In this document: piece by piece, positions 52,404 through 60,603 of the stretch
Position numbering within the stretch: position 1 is the first letter of the stretch
How the letters are laid out: every line of letters begins with the position of its first letter
Translations under genes and position numbers: made by a program
Assembly: GCA_005502925.1 (NCBI GenBank)
Contig: SCPD01000016.1
Coordinates: forward strand, 1 to 64,000
Length of the DNA: 64,000 bases
Source: Rhizobiales bacterium Y(2018)
GTDB taxonomy: Bacteria > Pseudomonadota > Alphaproteobacteria > Rhizobiales > Aestuariivirgaceae
Reading direction: 5' to 3'
The notes under the pieces: model-generated
Told to the model about the DNA's origin: nothing
Databases searched by the model: none
What the model saw: only the letters and a program-made list of their open reading frames with translations

Positions 52404-52835
52404 ATGGTCCTGGTCGAAAAGGCCATTACCCTGTTCGAGCGCATTCCCTATGCGCTCATAGCCCTTATCGCCCGGGTGGCGCCCGCCGCCGTGTTCTGGC
52501 AATCGGGGCAGACCAAGCTCGAGGGCTGGCATGTCTCAGACAATGCGATCTATCTGTTCCGCGAGGAATACCGGCTGCCGCTGATCGATCCGGTGATCGC
52601 GGCGCATCTCGCCGCCTTCGCCGAGCATTTCTTCCCCATCCTGCTGGTGCTGGGTCTCGCCACCCGCTTCGCCGCTCTGGCGCTGCTCGGCATGACGCTC
52701 GTCATCGAGATCTTCGTCTATCCCGACGCCTGGCCGACCCATGGCACCTGGGCCGCCTGCTTCCTCCTCCTGATGGCGCAAGGTGGCGGCGCCTGGTCGC
52801 TCGATCACTTAGTCAAGCAGCGCCTGGCGCTGTGA
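52404..52835 (+). CDS. DoxX family membrane protein
   Basis: This 143-aa membrane protein has four helices. The DoxX signature [19 protein letters not shown] (about 16-34) and [22 protein letters not shown] are present. The start directly follows the bufC stop (TGAATG). DoxX proteins accompany bufferin and copper-response operons. Its biochemical role is unknown, but redox or copper handling at the membrane is suggested by context. Confidence 0.88.
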   Translation: MVLVEKAITLFERIPYALIALIARVAPAAVFWQSGQTKLEGWHVSDNAIYLFREEYRLPLIDPVIAAHLAAFAEHFFPILLVLGLATRFAALALLGMTLVIEIFVYPDAWPTHGTWAACFLLLMAQGGGAWSLDHLVKQRLAL

Positions 52836-53663
52836 TCAGAGAGGCGGCGGTTGCGGCGCTGCGTCGGCGCAGCCGGCCACCTGCTGGTCGAAGTCGATGA
52901 TCGATCCGGTCATCATGCCGGACTCCTCGCTCGCCAGATAGGCGATGGCGCGCGAGACCTCGTCCGTCTTCAAGAGCCGGCCAAAAGGCAGTGTCTTCTC
53001 GGCCTCGGCGAGCCAGCCCGCCTCGGCATTGTGATAGGTCTTCATGATGCGATCCTCGCCCGGCGTGTCCATCCAGCCGATGCACAGGCCGTTGACCCTG
53101 ATGCGGTGGCGCATGAGGCTGAAGGCGACATTCTTTGTCAGCGTGATGAGCGCGCCCTTCGACGCACAATAAGCGGTGATGAAGGTCTGGCCGCCATGGC
53201 CCGACATCGAGATGATATTGACGATCGTGCCGCCCGACTTCTCGCGCCGCATCAGCTTGGCGGCGTCCTGCATCAGGAAGAAAGGCGCCCTGACATTGAC
53301 GGCGAACATCCGGTCGAAGAGCTCCGGGCTCGTATCCCAGATGCTGCCGCGGTCGGTGATGCCGGCGACATTGACGAGGATGTCGGCGCGGCCGAAGGCT
53401 TTGTCGGCGGCGGCCACGACCGCGCGGCTGTCCTCGACGGTGCCCAGATCGGCCTTCACGAAAACCGTCTTGGTCCCCTTCTCGTCGAGCGCCGCCCTGA
53501 CCTTCTCGCCATTCTTTACATTGCGGCCGCAGATCACTAGGCCCTTGGCGCCGCGGTCGGCGAAAAGATGGGCGGTCGCCTCACCCAAACCCTGCGTGCC
53601 ACCGGTGACGATGGCGACCTTTCCCTCGAGTGATGAAAGCTGGTAGGCGCCGGCACTGGTCAT
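52836..53663 (-). CDS. Short-chain dehydrogenase/reductase (SDR)
   Basis: This NAD(P)-dependent oxidoreductase has 275 aa with a classical SDR core: cofactor loop TGGTQGLGEA (about residue 21), NVAGIT (about 98), catalytic Ser in IISMSGHGG, and the Tyr-Lys pair in YCASKGALITLTK (about 169-181). The start at 53663 is the family start; the longer frame has no homology. The C-terminal tail AAPQPPPL is short and Pro-rich. It is convergent with doxX, and the substrate is unknown. Confidence 0.9.
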   Translation of the reverse strand: MTSAGAYQLSSLEGKVAIVTGGTQGLGEATAHLFADRGAKGLVICGRNVKNGEKVRAALDEKGTKTVFVKADLGTVEDSRAVVAAADKAFGRADILVNVAGITDRGSIWDTSPELFDRMFAVNVRAPFFLMQDAAKLMRREKSGGTIVNIISMSGHGGQTFITAYCASKGALITLTKNVAFSLMRHRIRVNGLCIGWMDTPGEDRIMKTYHNAEAGWLAEAEKTLPFGRLLKTDEVSRAIAYLASEESGMMTGSIIDFDQQVAGCADAAPQPPPL

Positions 53664-53851
53664 GATGCGGGATCCTCGCTGAAAGAGTGGAGGCGCCAAT
53701 CTAGCGGATTTCCCCGGCTCTTCGCCATCGCCTCGATCGAGGCCGACGGCAGCCCGTATGACGGGCGGATCGGGCTTAGGTCCAACTATCACGGAGGCGG
53801 CCGCCCTATCATAATTCCCGGTCTATGCACAAAAATACGGGGAGCAGGAGA

Positions 53852-55339
53852 ATGTTGGTTAACTCACGAGCGACACTTGTAGCAGCATTGCTCGCCGCGG
53901 CCCTTTTTCTTCCGGCCTCGGTCGAGACGGCGCTTGCGCAACCTGCCGTTCCGGAATTGTCGCAATCACCACCGCCGCCACCGGTGTCGGGGACCATTCT
54001 GCAGCAGGCCTATGCCCGCGACATGGCGAAGATCGCCTATGTCTGGGGCTGGCCACTGGTCAATCTCCACAATCGGCGCCTGGTCTTCTCGCAATTGCCG
54101 GAATCGGGCCTCGGGGACGGCGTGCTGCCTGTCGCGCCCCTCAATCATCTGACCATGCTGACCAGCTATATCGCGCCCGAGGAGCGCGCCGTTGCCTGTC
54201 CCAACCAGGACGTCGTCTACGGATTCGGTATTTTTTCGCTCGATAAGGAGCCGGCGGTCTTCCAGGTGCCCGATTTCGGCGACCGCTTCTGGGTCTATCA
54301 GCTCGGCAATCAGCGCACCGATTCCATCGGCCAGGCCGGCAAGATGTACGGAACCAAGCCCGGCTTCTATATGGTCGTGGGTCCGGATTGGAGCGGCACG
54401 GTGCCGGCGGGCATCGCCGGCGTGTACCGGTCGCCCACCAATCTTGCTTACATCATTCCCCGCGCCTTCATGGACGACACCGCCGAAGACAGACAGGCCA
54501 TCCAGCCGGTCATCAGCCAGATCATGGCCTATCCGCTCAGCCAGTATGACGGGAAGCAGAAGACCAAGGATTGGAGCAAGATCCCGAAGATCGCTGATCC
54601 GGCCGGCGGCAAGCAGGGCGCCGGCTCCGAAACGCAATGGGTGAAGCCCGACAGATTCTTCGATGAATTGCCGGCGATCCTGAAGGAAGTGCCGCCGCTG
54701 CCTGGCGAGGAAGCACTCTATGCCTGGCTCGGATCGCTGGTCGATGCCGCCGCCAAGGATCCGGCCCTCAAGAAGACGCTGACCCAGGCGGCGATTGATG
54801 CCGACAAGGAGATCATGCTGCCGCTCAAATCCTTCCGCTATTCGGGTGTTCCGGTTCAGAATGGTTGGAACTCGCCGCTCAACGGCGCAAACTTCGGCAC
54901 CGACTACTACACCCGCGCGGCCGTGGCCCGCACCAACATCTTCGTCAATGCTCTCAATGAGACGGCCTATTTCTATCAGGAGTATGACGGCAACAAGAAG
55001 CGGCTGAACGGCAAGGGCGCCTACACCGTGACTTTCGCCAAGGGCGAAGTGCCGCCGGTCGACGGCTTCTGGTCTCTGACGCTCTATGACGCGGAACACT
55101 TCTTCGCGCCGAACGAGCTCAACCGCTTCTCGCTCGGCACCAAGAACAAGGACCTGAAATTCAATCCTGACGGATCCCTGACGATCTACGTGCAGCGCAA
55201 CCGTCCGAGCGCCGACAAGCAGTCGAACTGGCTGCCCGCGCCGCGCGGCGACTTCGAGCTTTATATCCGCGCCTATTGGCCGAAGGAGAGTGTGCTGCGC
55301 CACGCGTGGGCGCCACCGATCGTCGTCCGTTCGAAATGA
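53852..55339 (+). CDS. DUF1254/DUF1214 domain-containing exported protein 1
   Basis: This exported protein has about 495 aa and a signal peptide ending in ALAQ. The DUF1254 part (about 60-190) has KIAYVWGWPLVNLHNRR and the DUF1214 part (about 330-490) has the end motif of this family, FWSLTLYDAEHFFAPNELNRFSLGTKNKDL (in parts) and NWLPAPRGDFELYIRAYWPKE. The ATG at 53852 has GGGGAG seven bases away; 53825 is less likely. A paralogue follows 11 bases downstream. The biochemical function of the family is not settled. Confidence 0.85.
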   Translation: MLVNSRATLVAALLAAALFLPASVETALAQPAVPELSQSPPPPPVSGTILQQAYARDMAKIAYVWGWPLVNLHNRRLVFSQLPESGLGDGVLPVAPLNHLTMLTSYIAPEERAVACPNQDVVYGFGIFSLDKEPAVFQVPDFGDRFWVYQLGNQRTDSIGQAGKMYGTKPGFYMVVGPDWSGTVPAGIAGVYRSPTNLAYIIPRAFMDDTAEDRQAIQPVISQIMAYPLSQYDGKQKTKDWSKIPKIADPAGGKQGAGSETQWVKPDRFFDELPAILKEVPPLPGEEALYAWLGSLVDAAAKDPALKKTLTQAAIDADKEIMLPLKSFRYSGVPVQNGWNSPLNGANFGTDYYTRAAVARTNIFVNALNETAYFYQEYDGNKKRLNGKGAYTVTFAKGEVPPVDGFWSLTLYDAEHFFAPNELNRFSLGTKNKDLKFNPDGSLTIYVQRNRPSADKQSNWLPAPRGDFELYIRAYWPKESVLRHAWAPPIVVRSK

Positions 55340-55350
55340 GGAAGAACAAC

Positions 55351-56889
55351 ATGACACGCAGACTCTGCAAGACCTTGCGCATGGCCACTCTTGCCGTCGC
55401 CTTGGGCCTCGCCTCCGCAGCACAGGCCCAGTCCTCTCACTATGATGACCTCGCCACCCTGCCGCTGAAGGAAGGCTATCTGTCGAAGAAGGATACCGCC
55501 ACGCTCAAGGACGAGCTGCTGTTTCAGCGCGCCGTCCAGTCCTATCTCTGGGCCCAGCCGGCGCTGAATATCTTCGCCATGAAGGAAGGCTCCGAGAAGC
55601 TGTTCGGCAAAGGCTACAATGTGCTGCCGGTGTGGAAGGAGCGGCTGAACGCCAATACCCATGTCACCACGCCCAATTCCGACGTGATCTATGCGATGGG
55701 ATATCTCGACCTGAAGCAGGACGGGCCCATGGTGCTGGAAGTGCCGCCCGGCCTGCAGGGCATTCTCGACGACTTCTTCTAGCGGCCGATCTGCAATCCG
55801 CAGCCGTCGGACGAAAAGACCTGGTATCCGGAGCCCTATTCGAAGGACATCTGGTGCGGCGATGTCGGCCTGCCCGGCCCCGACAAGGGCAAGGGCGCCA
55901 ATTATCTCGTGATCCCGCCTGATTATGCGGGGAAGATCCCGGAAGGCTACATCGTCTACAAATCGCGGACCTATAATGTGTTCGTATTCTGGCGGGCATT
56001 CTTCAAGAATGCCAAGGATCTCACGCCGCCGGTGAACCTGATCACGCAGACGCGCATCTATCCGCTAGGCAAGAAGGACAGCGCCAAGCCGATGCAGTTC
56101 CCCGACGGCTCGGCCGCGTCGCCCAATATGCTCTATCCGACGGATGGCAGCGCCTTCGACATGCTGTCCCGGTTCATCGACAGCGAATATGTAGACCCGG
56201 CCGACGCCGACATGCGCGGCATGCTCGCCAGCATCGGCATCATCAAGGGCCAGCCCTTCGCACCCGATGCCCGCACGAAGAAAATTCTCGACAAGGCCGG
56301 GCGGACCGCCTTCCGCATCGGACGCGCCATCGCCTACGATCCGCCGCCGATCGTGCCGAACACGCGCTGGTACAAGGACCGGCAGTGGGTGAATCCGTTC
56401 CCGGCCAATACCGAATTCACCGGCCCGTCCTTCAAATATCTCGACCTGCGCACCGGCTTCTTCGCGCTCGCCTATTCCGCAAGCCCCGCCATGGCGGTCA
56501 ATATGGCGGGCATGGGCGCGAAATATCCGGTGGCCTTCACCGACGCCGATGGCGATCCTCTGTTGGGCGGCAAATCCTACAAGCTGCATCTGCCGAAGGA
56601 CATCCCGGCCGGGATATTCTGGTCGGTCACCGTCTACCGCCCTGAGACCGCCTCAGGCCTCGCCAATGGCCAGCCCTTCCCCTCGCTCAACACCATGGAT
56701 GAACCCGCAGCCAATGCCGACGGCTCGATCGACATCTATTTCGGGCCCAAAGCGCCGAAGAAGCATGAAAAGAACTGGCTCAAGACGGTCCCGGGCCAGG
56801 GGTTCTTCGTCATCCTGCGCCTATACGGACCGACAAAACCCTTCTTCGACCAGACCTGGAAGCCGAGTGATGTGGAGAAGGTCAAATGA
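55351..56889 (+). pseudogene. DUF1254/DUF1214 domain-containing protein 2, interrupted by an amber codon
   Basis: This second exported DUF1254 protein would have about 512 residues. A signal peptide ends in AQAQ. The frame is open except for one TAG at 55780-55782 (codon 144), after ILDDFF and before RPICNPQPSD. Frame and coding quality continue without a shift to 56889, and the end (NWLKTVPGQGFFVILRLYGP) is intact. A CAG (Gln) to TAG change, giving FQRP, would explain it. GAGGAAG at 55338-55344 precedes ATG 55351. It is a recent nonsense mutation, a sequencing error or, much less likely, readthrough. Confidence 0.8.
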
Positions 56890-56905
56890 ACTTGCTGAAC
56901 GGCCC

Positions 56906-57064
56906 ATGGATGATCCGGTCGCCCTTCTCAGCCTCGGAGAAGCCGGCGTCATGGATACCAGAAGGGAGTCGCCCCGGTATCCCGCCGATCTGACGCCAAG
57001 CCAAATCCAGCGGATCATCGCCACGCATCACGAGCAAATGGGCCGCTTCGGATATCAGCGGTAG
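56906..57064 (+). CDS. Possible small hypothetical protein
   Basis: An open frame of 52 codons starts at ATG 56906 with MDDPVALLSLGEAG and ends RFGYQR. It lies just after the DUF1254 pseudogene and before the arginase-family gene, in a 198-base gap. The middle segment ADLTPSQIQRIIATHHEQMG is amphipathic. No clear ribosome-binding site or homologue is recognised, so it may be chance. Confidence 0.3.
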   Translation: MDDPVALLSLGEAGVMDTRRESPRYPADLTPSQIQRIIATHHEQMGRFGYQR

Positions 57065-57087
57065 CGCCAACGTGTTAGGCTCGGGCC

Positions 57088-57966
57088 ATGTTGCGACGCT
57101 ACAAGATCATCGAAGCCCCTTCTGTCCTGGGTCTCTGGCCCTCAGGCGTACAGGATGCCCCGCGCATTCTCCTGGAGATGGGGCTCGGCGCAGGCCTGGG
57201 GATCGAGAGCACGACCCGGCTCGAGGCGCCGCGTTATGATCCGCGCCGTGATCCCGAAACCAAGCTGCTGAACCCGTCTGGGCTTGTGAGTTTCAGCCAG
57301 CTTCTCGCCCGTGAAACGTGGAACGCGCTGGAAGACGGCGCCGTGCCGCTCGTGCTCGGTGGCGATTGCAGCATCCTGCTCGGCCCGGCTTTGGCGCTGC
57401 GCCAGCGCGGCCGCCACGGGCTGCTCTTCGCGGATGGCCATATGGATTACTGGGATGCGGGGCTCGAGCCCTATGGCGAGGCGGCGTCCATGGACCTTGC
57501 TCTGGTGACGGGGCGCGGCCCTGCCCTGATTTCCAACATCGACGGGCTCGGGCCCTATTTCCGGCCCGAAGACTGCGTCGCTTATGGCACGCGCGATCAC
57601 CTCTACAGCACCGACTTCATCGAGACGCCCTATCCGGCCGAGATCATGCGCCTCGATGTCCATGAGGCGCACGCGCTGGGCGCCGTTGGTGTCGACCAGG
57701 CGCTGGCGCGGCTGACCCATGAGAGGCTGCAGGGCTTCTGGATCCATTTCGATGTCGATGTGCTCGACGACATGATCATGCCGGCGGTCGACTACCGGAT
57801 GAAGAACGGGCTGTCCTTCGCGGAATTGAAGCGGCTGCTCGGCAGCGCCTTCGCCACGGGCAAGGTCAAGGGCATGACGCTCACCATCTACAATCCCAAT
57901 CTCGACCCGCAACGTTTGATCGTGCGCAATCTCGTCGCCACGCTTCTGGAGATCCTGCAGCCCTAA
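57088..57966 (+). CDS. Arginase/ureohydrolase family protein with Cys in the first metal motif
   Basis: This is a 292-aa protein of the arginase/agmatinase fold. The metal motifs are GGDCSILLG (about 90, with Cys where most enzymes have His), FADGHMDYWD (about 113) and HFDVDVLDDM (about 222). The Asp ligands are kept. It could be a mono- or bimetallic ureohydrolase with a guanidino or other substrate, or a non-hydrolytic relative; GGDC variants occur in some arginase subfamilies. It stands alone, convergent with the GFA-family gene by four bases. Confidence 0.78.
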   Translation: MLRRYKIIEAPSVLGLWPSGVQDAPRILLEMGLGAGLGIESTTRLEAPRYDPRRDPETKLLNPSGLVSFSQLLARETWNALEDGAVPLVLGGDCSILLGPALALRQRGRHGLLFADGHMDYWDAGLEPYGEAASMDLALVTGRGPALISNIDGLGPYFRPEDCVAYGTRDHLYSTDFIETPYPAEIMRLDVHEAHALGAVGVDQALARLTHERLQGFWIHFDVDVLDDMIMPAVDYRMKNGLSFAELKRLLGSAFATGKVKGMTLTIYNPNLDPQRLIVRNLVATLLEILQP

Positions 57967-58367
57967 TCAGGCTCGCCCGGGAATTGCACGGCCGCTTCGG
58001 GAATATCGAGGCCCGGCAGCTTGCGTGACGTCCAGATGTGGATGGCGGCCGAAAAATCGACCGGCTCGTCCAAGGAGCCCGCTTTGACGGAAAGGCTCTC
58101 GGCAACGCCCTCCCGCTCATGCCACAGGCGTGAGCCACAGGCCGGGCAGAAGAAGCAACGCAGCCGGCGGCCGCTGTCGGCGCGGCGCGTCCAGCATGCC
58201 GGCGCGCCTCTCGTTACCCGGAAACTCTCGCGCGGCACGATGTAGGACATGCCGAAGGCGGAGGCCGATTGCTTGCGGCATTCGGTGCAATGGCAGGCAT
58301 AAAGGGCCAAGGGTTCGCCGGCACATTCATGACGCACCGCGCCGCATTGGCATCCGCCGGTTCGCAT
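57963..58367 (-). CDS. GFA/CENP-V family zinc protein
   Basis: This 134-aa protein belongs to the glutathione-dependent formaldehyde-activating (GFA) family. Zinc-binding cysteines are in GGCQCGAVRHEC, CHCTECRKQSASAFG and CFFCPACGSRL. Members bind glutathione adducts and could take part in formaldehyde handling, which would suit TMAO demethylation nearby, but many family members have other roles. Start 58367 follows GGAGTG. It is just after the small RHH gene. Confidence 0.85.
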   Translation of the reverse strand: MRTGGCQCGAVRHECAGEPLALYACHCTECRKQSASAFGMSYIVPRESFRVTRGAPACWTRRADSGRRLRCFFCPACGSRLWHEREGVAESLSVKAGSLDEPVDFSAAIHIWTSRKLPGLDIPEAAVQFPGEPD

Positions 58368-58369
58368 TT

Positions 58370-58528
58370 TCACTCCGGCCGACCGCGGCAACGCTCGGCG
58401 GTATCGGAACGCGCCGAGGCGATCACGATCGAAGTGAGTTCTTCATCCAGCTTCCGGCCATTCCCTATCGCACGCTGTCTCAAGCGTTCGAGTACGTCAT
58501 CCGGCACATCAATGAGTATGTCGGCCAT
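58370..58528 (-). CDS. Orphan ribbon-helix-helix antitoxin-like protein (FitA/VapB type)
   Basis: This 52-aa gene was read by eye on the minus strand. It begins MADILIDVPDDVLERLRQRA and continues with IGNGRKLDEELTSIVIASA, the strand-helix-helix pattern of FitA/VapB-type antitoxins. GAGG precedes the ATG at 58528. Its TGA sits inside the ribosome-binding region of the GFA gene, two bases before that ATG. No PIN-domain toxin (VapC) is adjacent, so it may be a remnant or a stand-alone regulator. Confidence 0.6.
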   Translation of the reverse strand: MADILIDVPDDVLERLRQRAIGNGRKLDEELTSIVIASARSDTAERCRGRPE

Positions 58529-58571
58529 GTTACCTCGCTATGCGCCATCATAGCACATGACGAGGCCTGAA

Positions 58572-58988
58572 TCACCCGACCTTGCGATAGGCCTTGTTCA
58601 GTTGCACCATCGGATGCTTGGGCGACATCTGGAACTTGATCAGCAATTCGCGCGCCATCATGTCGCGATCCTGCTGATTGTTCGGCAGTTTCACATTCTT
58701 CGGAATGCGCACCCAGCCATTGCAGTTGCGGTCGAAGATGGCGGGCTCGCCCTCCTCGTAACCCATATGCACATCCTCGAGCCAGTTGAGGTCGTCCCAG
58801 CCCATGAACTCCAGATATCCTTTGAGGAAAGGCGTGATGCGATTGTAGTCGGGGATCAGATTCACGTCATAGCGGTAACCGATATGCTGGCCGATCTCCT
58901 TCTCGCGCGACGAGGAAAGGCCGGCCTTGTCCTTGATGAACTGGTCGACCGACTTGATGTCCGAACCTTTGTAGCTTGTGCCTGCCAT
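58572..58988 (-). CDS. Conserved hypothetical protein of the glx cluster
   Basis: I do not recognise this 138-aa protein. It is soluble, with high Asp, Asn and aromatic content, and shows SREKEIGQHIGYRYDVNLIPDY, YLEFMGWDDLNWLEDVHMG and IFDRNCNGWVRIPKNVKLPNNQQ (in parts). There is no signal peptide or membrane segment. It is the last gene of the glutamine-synthetase/glxBCD operon, 27 bases after glxD, so it probably works with that ligase/synthase complex. This is position only. Confidence 0.65.
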   Translation of the reverse strand: MAGTSYKGSDIKSVDQFIKDKAGLSSSREKEIGQHIGYRYDVNLIPDYNRITPFLKGYLEFMGWDDLNWLEDVHMGYEEGEPAIFDRNCNGWVRIPKNVKLPNNQQDRDMMARELLIKFQMSPKHPMVQLNKAYRKVG

Positions 58989-59015
58989 TATGTTTCTCCT
59001 TCGGAGAGAAGCCGA

Positions 59016-60506
59016 TCAATATTTGTGATAGTTGCCGCCTTCCAGGCCGACCGTGTAGTTGGTGCCGGCGAGCGGCACCTTGCACATGGCCGAGGCTTCC
59101 ATGGTGAGGGCCGCAAGGTCCTCGGGCTCGAGCGAATGGATATTCGTCTTGCCGCAGGCACGGGCGAGCAGCTGGGCTTCCATGGTGAGCGTGTGGAGGA
59201 AGTTGTAGACGCGCTCGGCCGCTTTGTCGGGGTCGAGGCGCTGGCGCAGCACCGGATCCTGCGTCGCGACGCCGACCGGGCAACGGCCCGTATGGCAGTG
59301 ATAGCAGAAGCCCGCATCGACACCGATCTCGGCCGGATAGTCGGTCACGCCGTCGATATGCTTATTGCAGTTGAGCGCCATCAGCACCGAATGACCGATG
59401 GCAATCGCATCGGCGCCGAGCGCCAATGCCTTGGCGACGTCGCCGCCATTGCGGATACCGCCGGCATAAACGAGCGAGATCTCGCCCTTCTTACCGAGCT
59501 CGTCGATGGCGCGGCGCGCCTCGCGGATGGCGGCGATGCCGGGAACACCCGTATCCTCGGTCGCGATATGCGGGCCGGCGCCGGTGCCGCCTTCCATCGC
59601 GTCGATATAGATCGAGTCCGGATCGCATTTCACCGCCATGCGCACGTCGTCATAGACGCGTGCGGCGCCAAGCTTGAGCTGGATCGGGATCTCCCAATTG
59701 GTCGCCTCGCGGATCTCCTGGATCTTGAGCGCGAGATCGTCGGGGCCTAGCCAGTCAGGATGACGGGCGGGCGAGCGCTGGTCGATGCCGGCCGGCAGTG
59801 AGCGCATCTCGGCGACCTGGTCGGTCACCTTCTGGCCCATCAGATGGCCGCCGAGGCCGACCTTGCAGCCTTGGCCGATGAAGAACTCACAGGCGTCGGC
59901 CAAGCGCAGATGGTGCGGGTTGAAGCCATAGCGCGACTGGATGCACTGATAGAACCACTTCATCGAATAGCGCCGCTCGTCGGGGATCATGCCGCCCTCG
60001 CCCGAGCAGGTGGCCGAGCCCGCCATGGTCGAACCGCGCGCCAAGGCGATCTTGGCCTCATAAGACAGGGCGCCGAAGGACATGCCGGTCACATAGACCG
60101 GAATGTCCAGCACCATCGGGCGCTTGGCGCGCGGCCCGATGATCGTCTTGGTGTCGCATTTCTCGCGATAGCCCTCGATCACGAAGCGGGTCAGCGTGCC
60201 GGGCAGGAAGGTGAGGTCGTCCCAATGCGGAATCTTCTTGAACAGCGAGAAGCCGCGCATGCGGTAGCGGCCGAGCTCGGACTTGATGTGGATGTCGTTC
60301 ATGACCTCCGGCGTGAAGATCTTGGACGAGCCGAGCAGATATTTCTTGCTCTCGGCCGGCGCCCGCGACAGAGCGGCAAGGCCGGTGGCGGTGCGCTTGA
60401 CGGCGCTCTTGCCATTGGTCTTGGCCAGCGCCTTGGCGGTAGGTTTCGCCTTGGCCTTCACCGGCGCCGCTTTCGTTTTGGTTTTCTTGGCTGCTTTTTT
60501 AGCCAT
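59016..60506 (-). CDS. glxD: FMN-binding glutamate synthase domain protein (GlxD/MgsC type) with Lys/Ala-rich tail
   Basis: This 496-aa protein matches the FMN-binding synthase domain of GltB. The core has SFGALSYEAKIALARGS (about 144), GEGGMIPDERRYS (about 169), KLGAARVYDDV, DAMEGGTGAGPH (about 304), the FMN phosphate site YAGGIRNGGDVAKALALGADAIAIG (in parts, about 347-371), and Cys-rich CYHCHTGRCPVGV for an Fe-S cluster. The first 42 residues hold 13 Lys and 12 Ala, resembling a histone H1 tail, which is unusual. With GlxB and GlxC it forms a split synthase; N-methylglutamate synthase is one known version. Confidence 0.87.
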   Translation of the reverse strand: MAKKAAKKTKTKAAPVKAKAKPTAKALAKTNGKSAVKRTATGLAALSRAPAESKKYLLGSSKIFTPEVMNDIHIKSELGRYRMRGFSLFKKIPHWDDLTFLPGTLTRFVIEGYREKCDTKTIIGPRAKRPMVLDIPVYVTGMSFGALSYEAKIALARGSTMAGSATCSGEGGMIPDERRYSMKWFYQCIQSRYGFNPHHLRLADACEFFIGQGCKVGLGGHLMGQKVTDQVAEMRSLPAGIDQRSPARHPDWLGPDDLALKIQEIREATNWEIPIQLKLGAARVYDDVRMAVKCDPDSIYIDAMEGGTGAGPHIATEDTGVPGIAAIREARRAIDELGKKGEISLVYAGGIRNGGDVAKALALGADAIAIGHSVLMALNCNKHIDGVTDYPAEIGVDAGFCYHCHTGRCPVGVATQDPVLRQRLDPDKAAERVYNFLHTLTMEAQLLARACGKTNIHSLEPEDLAALTMEASAMCKVPLAGTNYTVGLEGGNYHKY

Positions 60507-60603
60507 GTCAGGTCCTCACCTATGATTCACCATTCCGCGCGGACGCACCGCTCAGAGTGTTCTTATTCAACGGATCCCGGCTTTCGCCGGGATGACAGAC
60601 GGC

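Noticed and set aside
55780-55782. TAG in a DUF1254 gene as a possible pyrrolysine codon, since TMA genes are nearby
   Set aside because: Pyrrolysine is used in MttB-type methyltransferases, not in DUF1254 proteins, and no pylT, pylS or pylBCD is visible. A point mutation is simpler.
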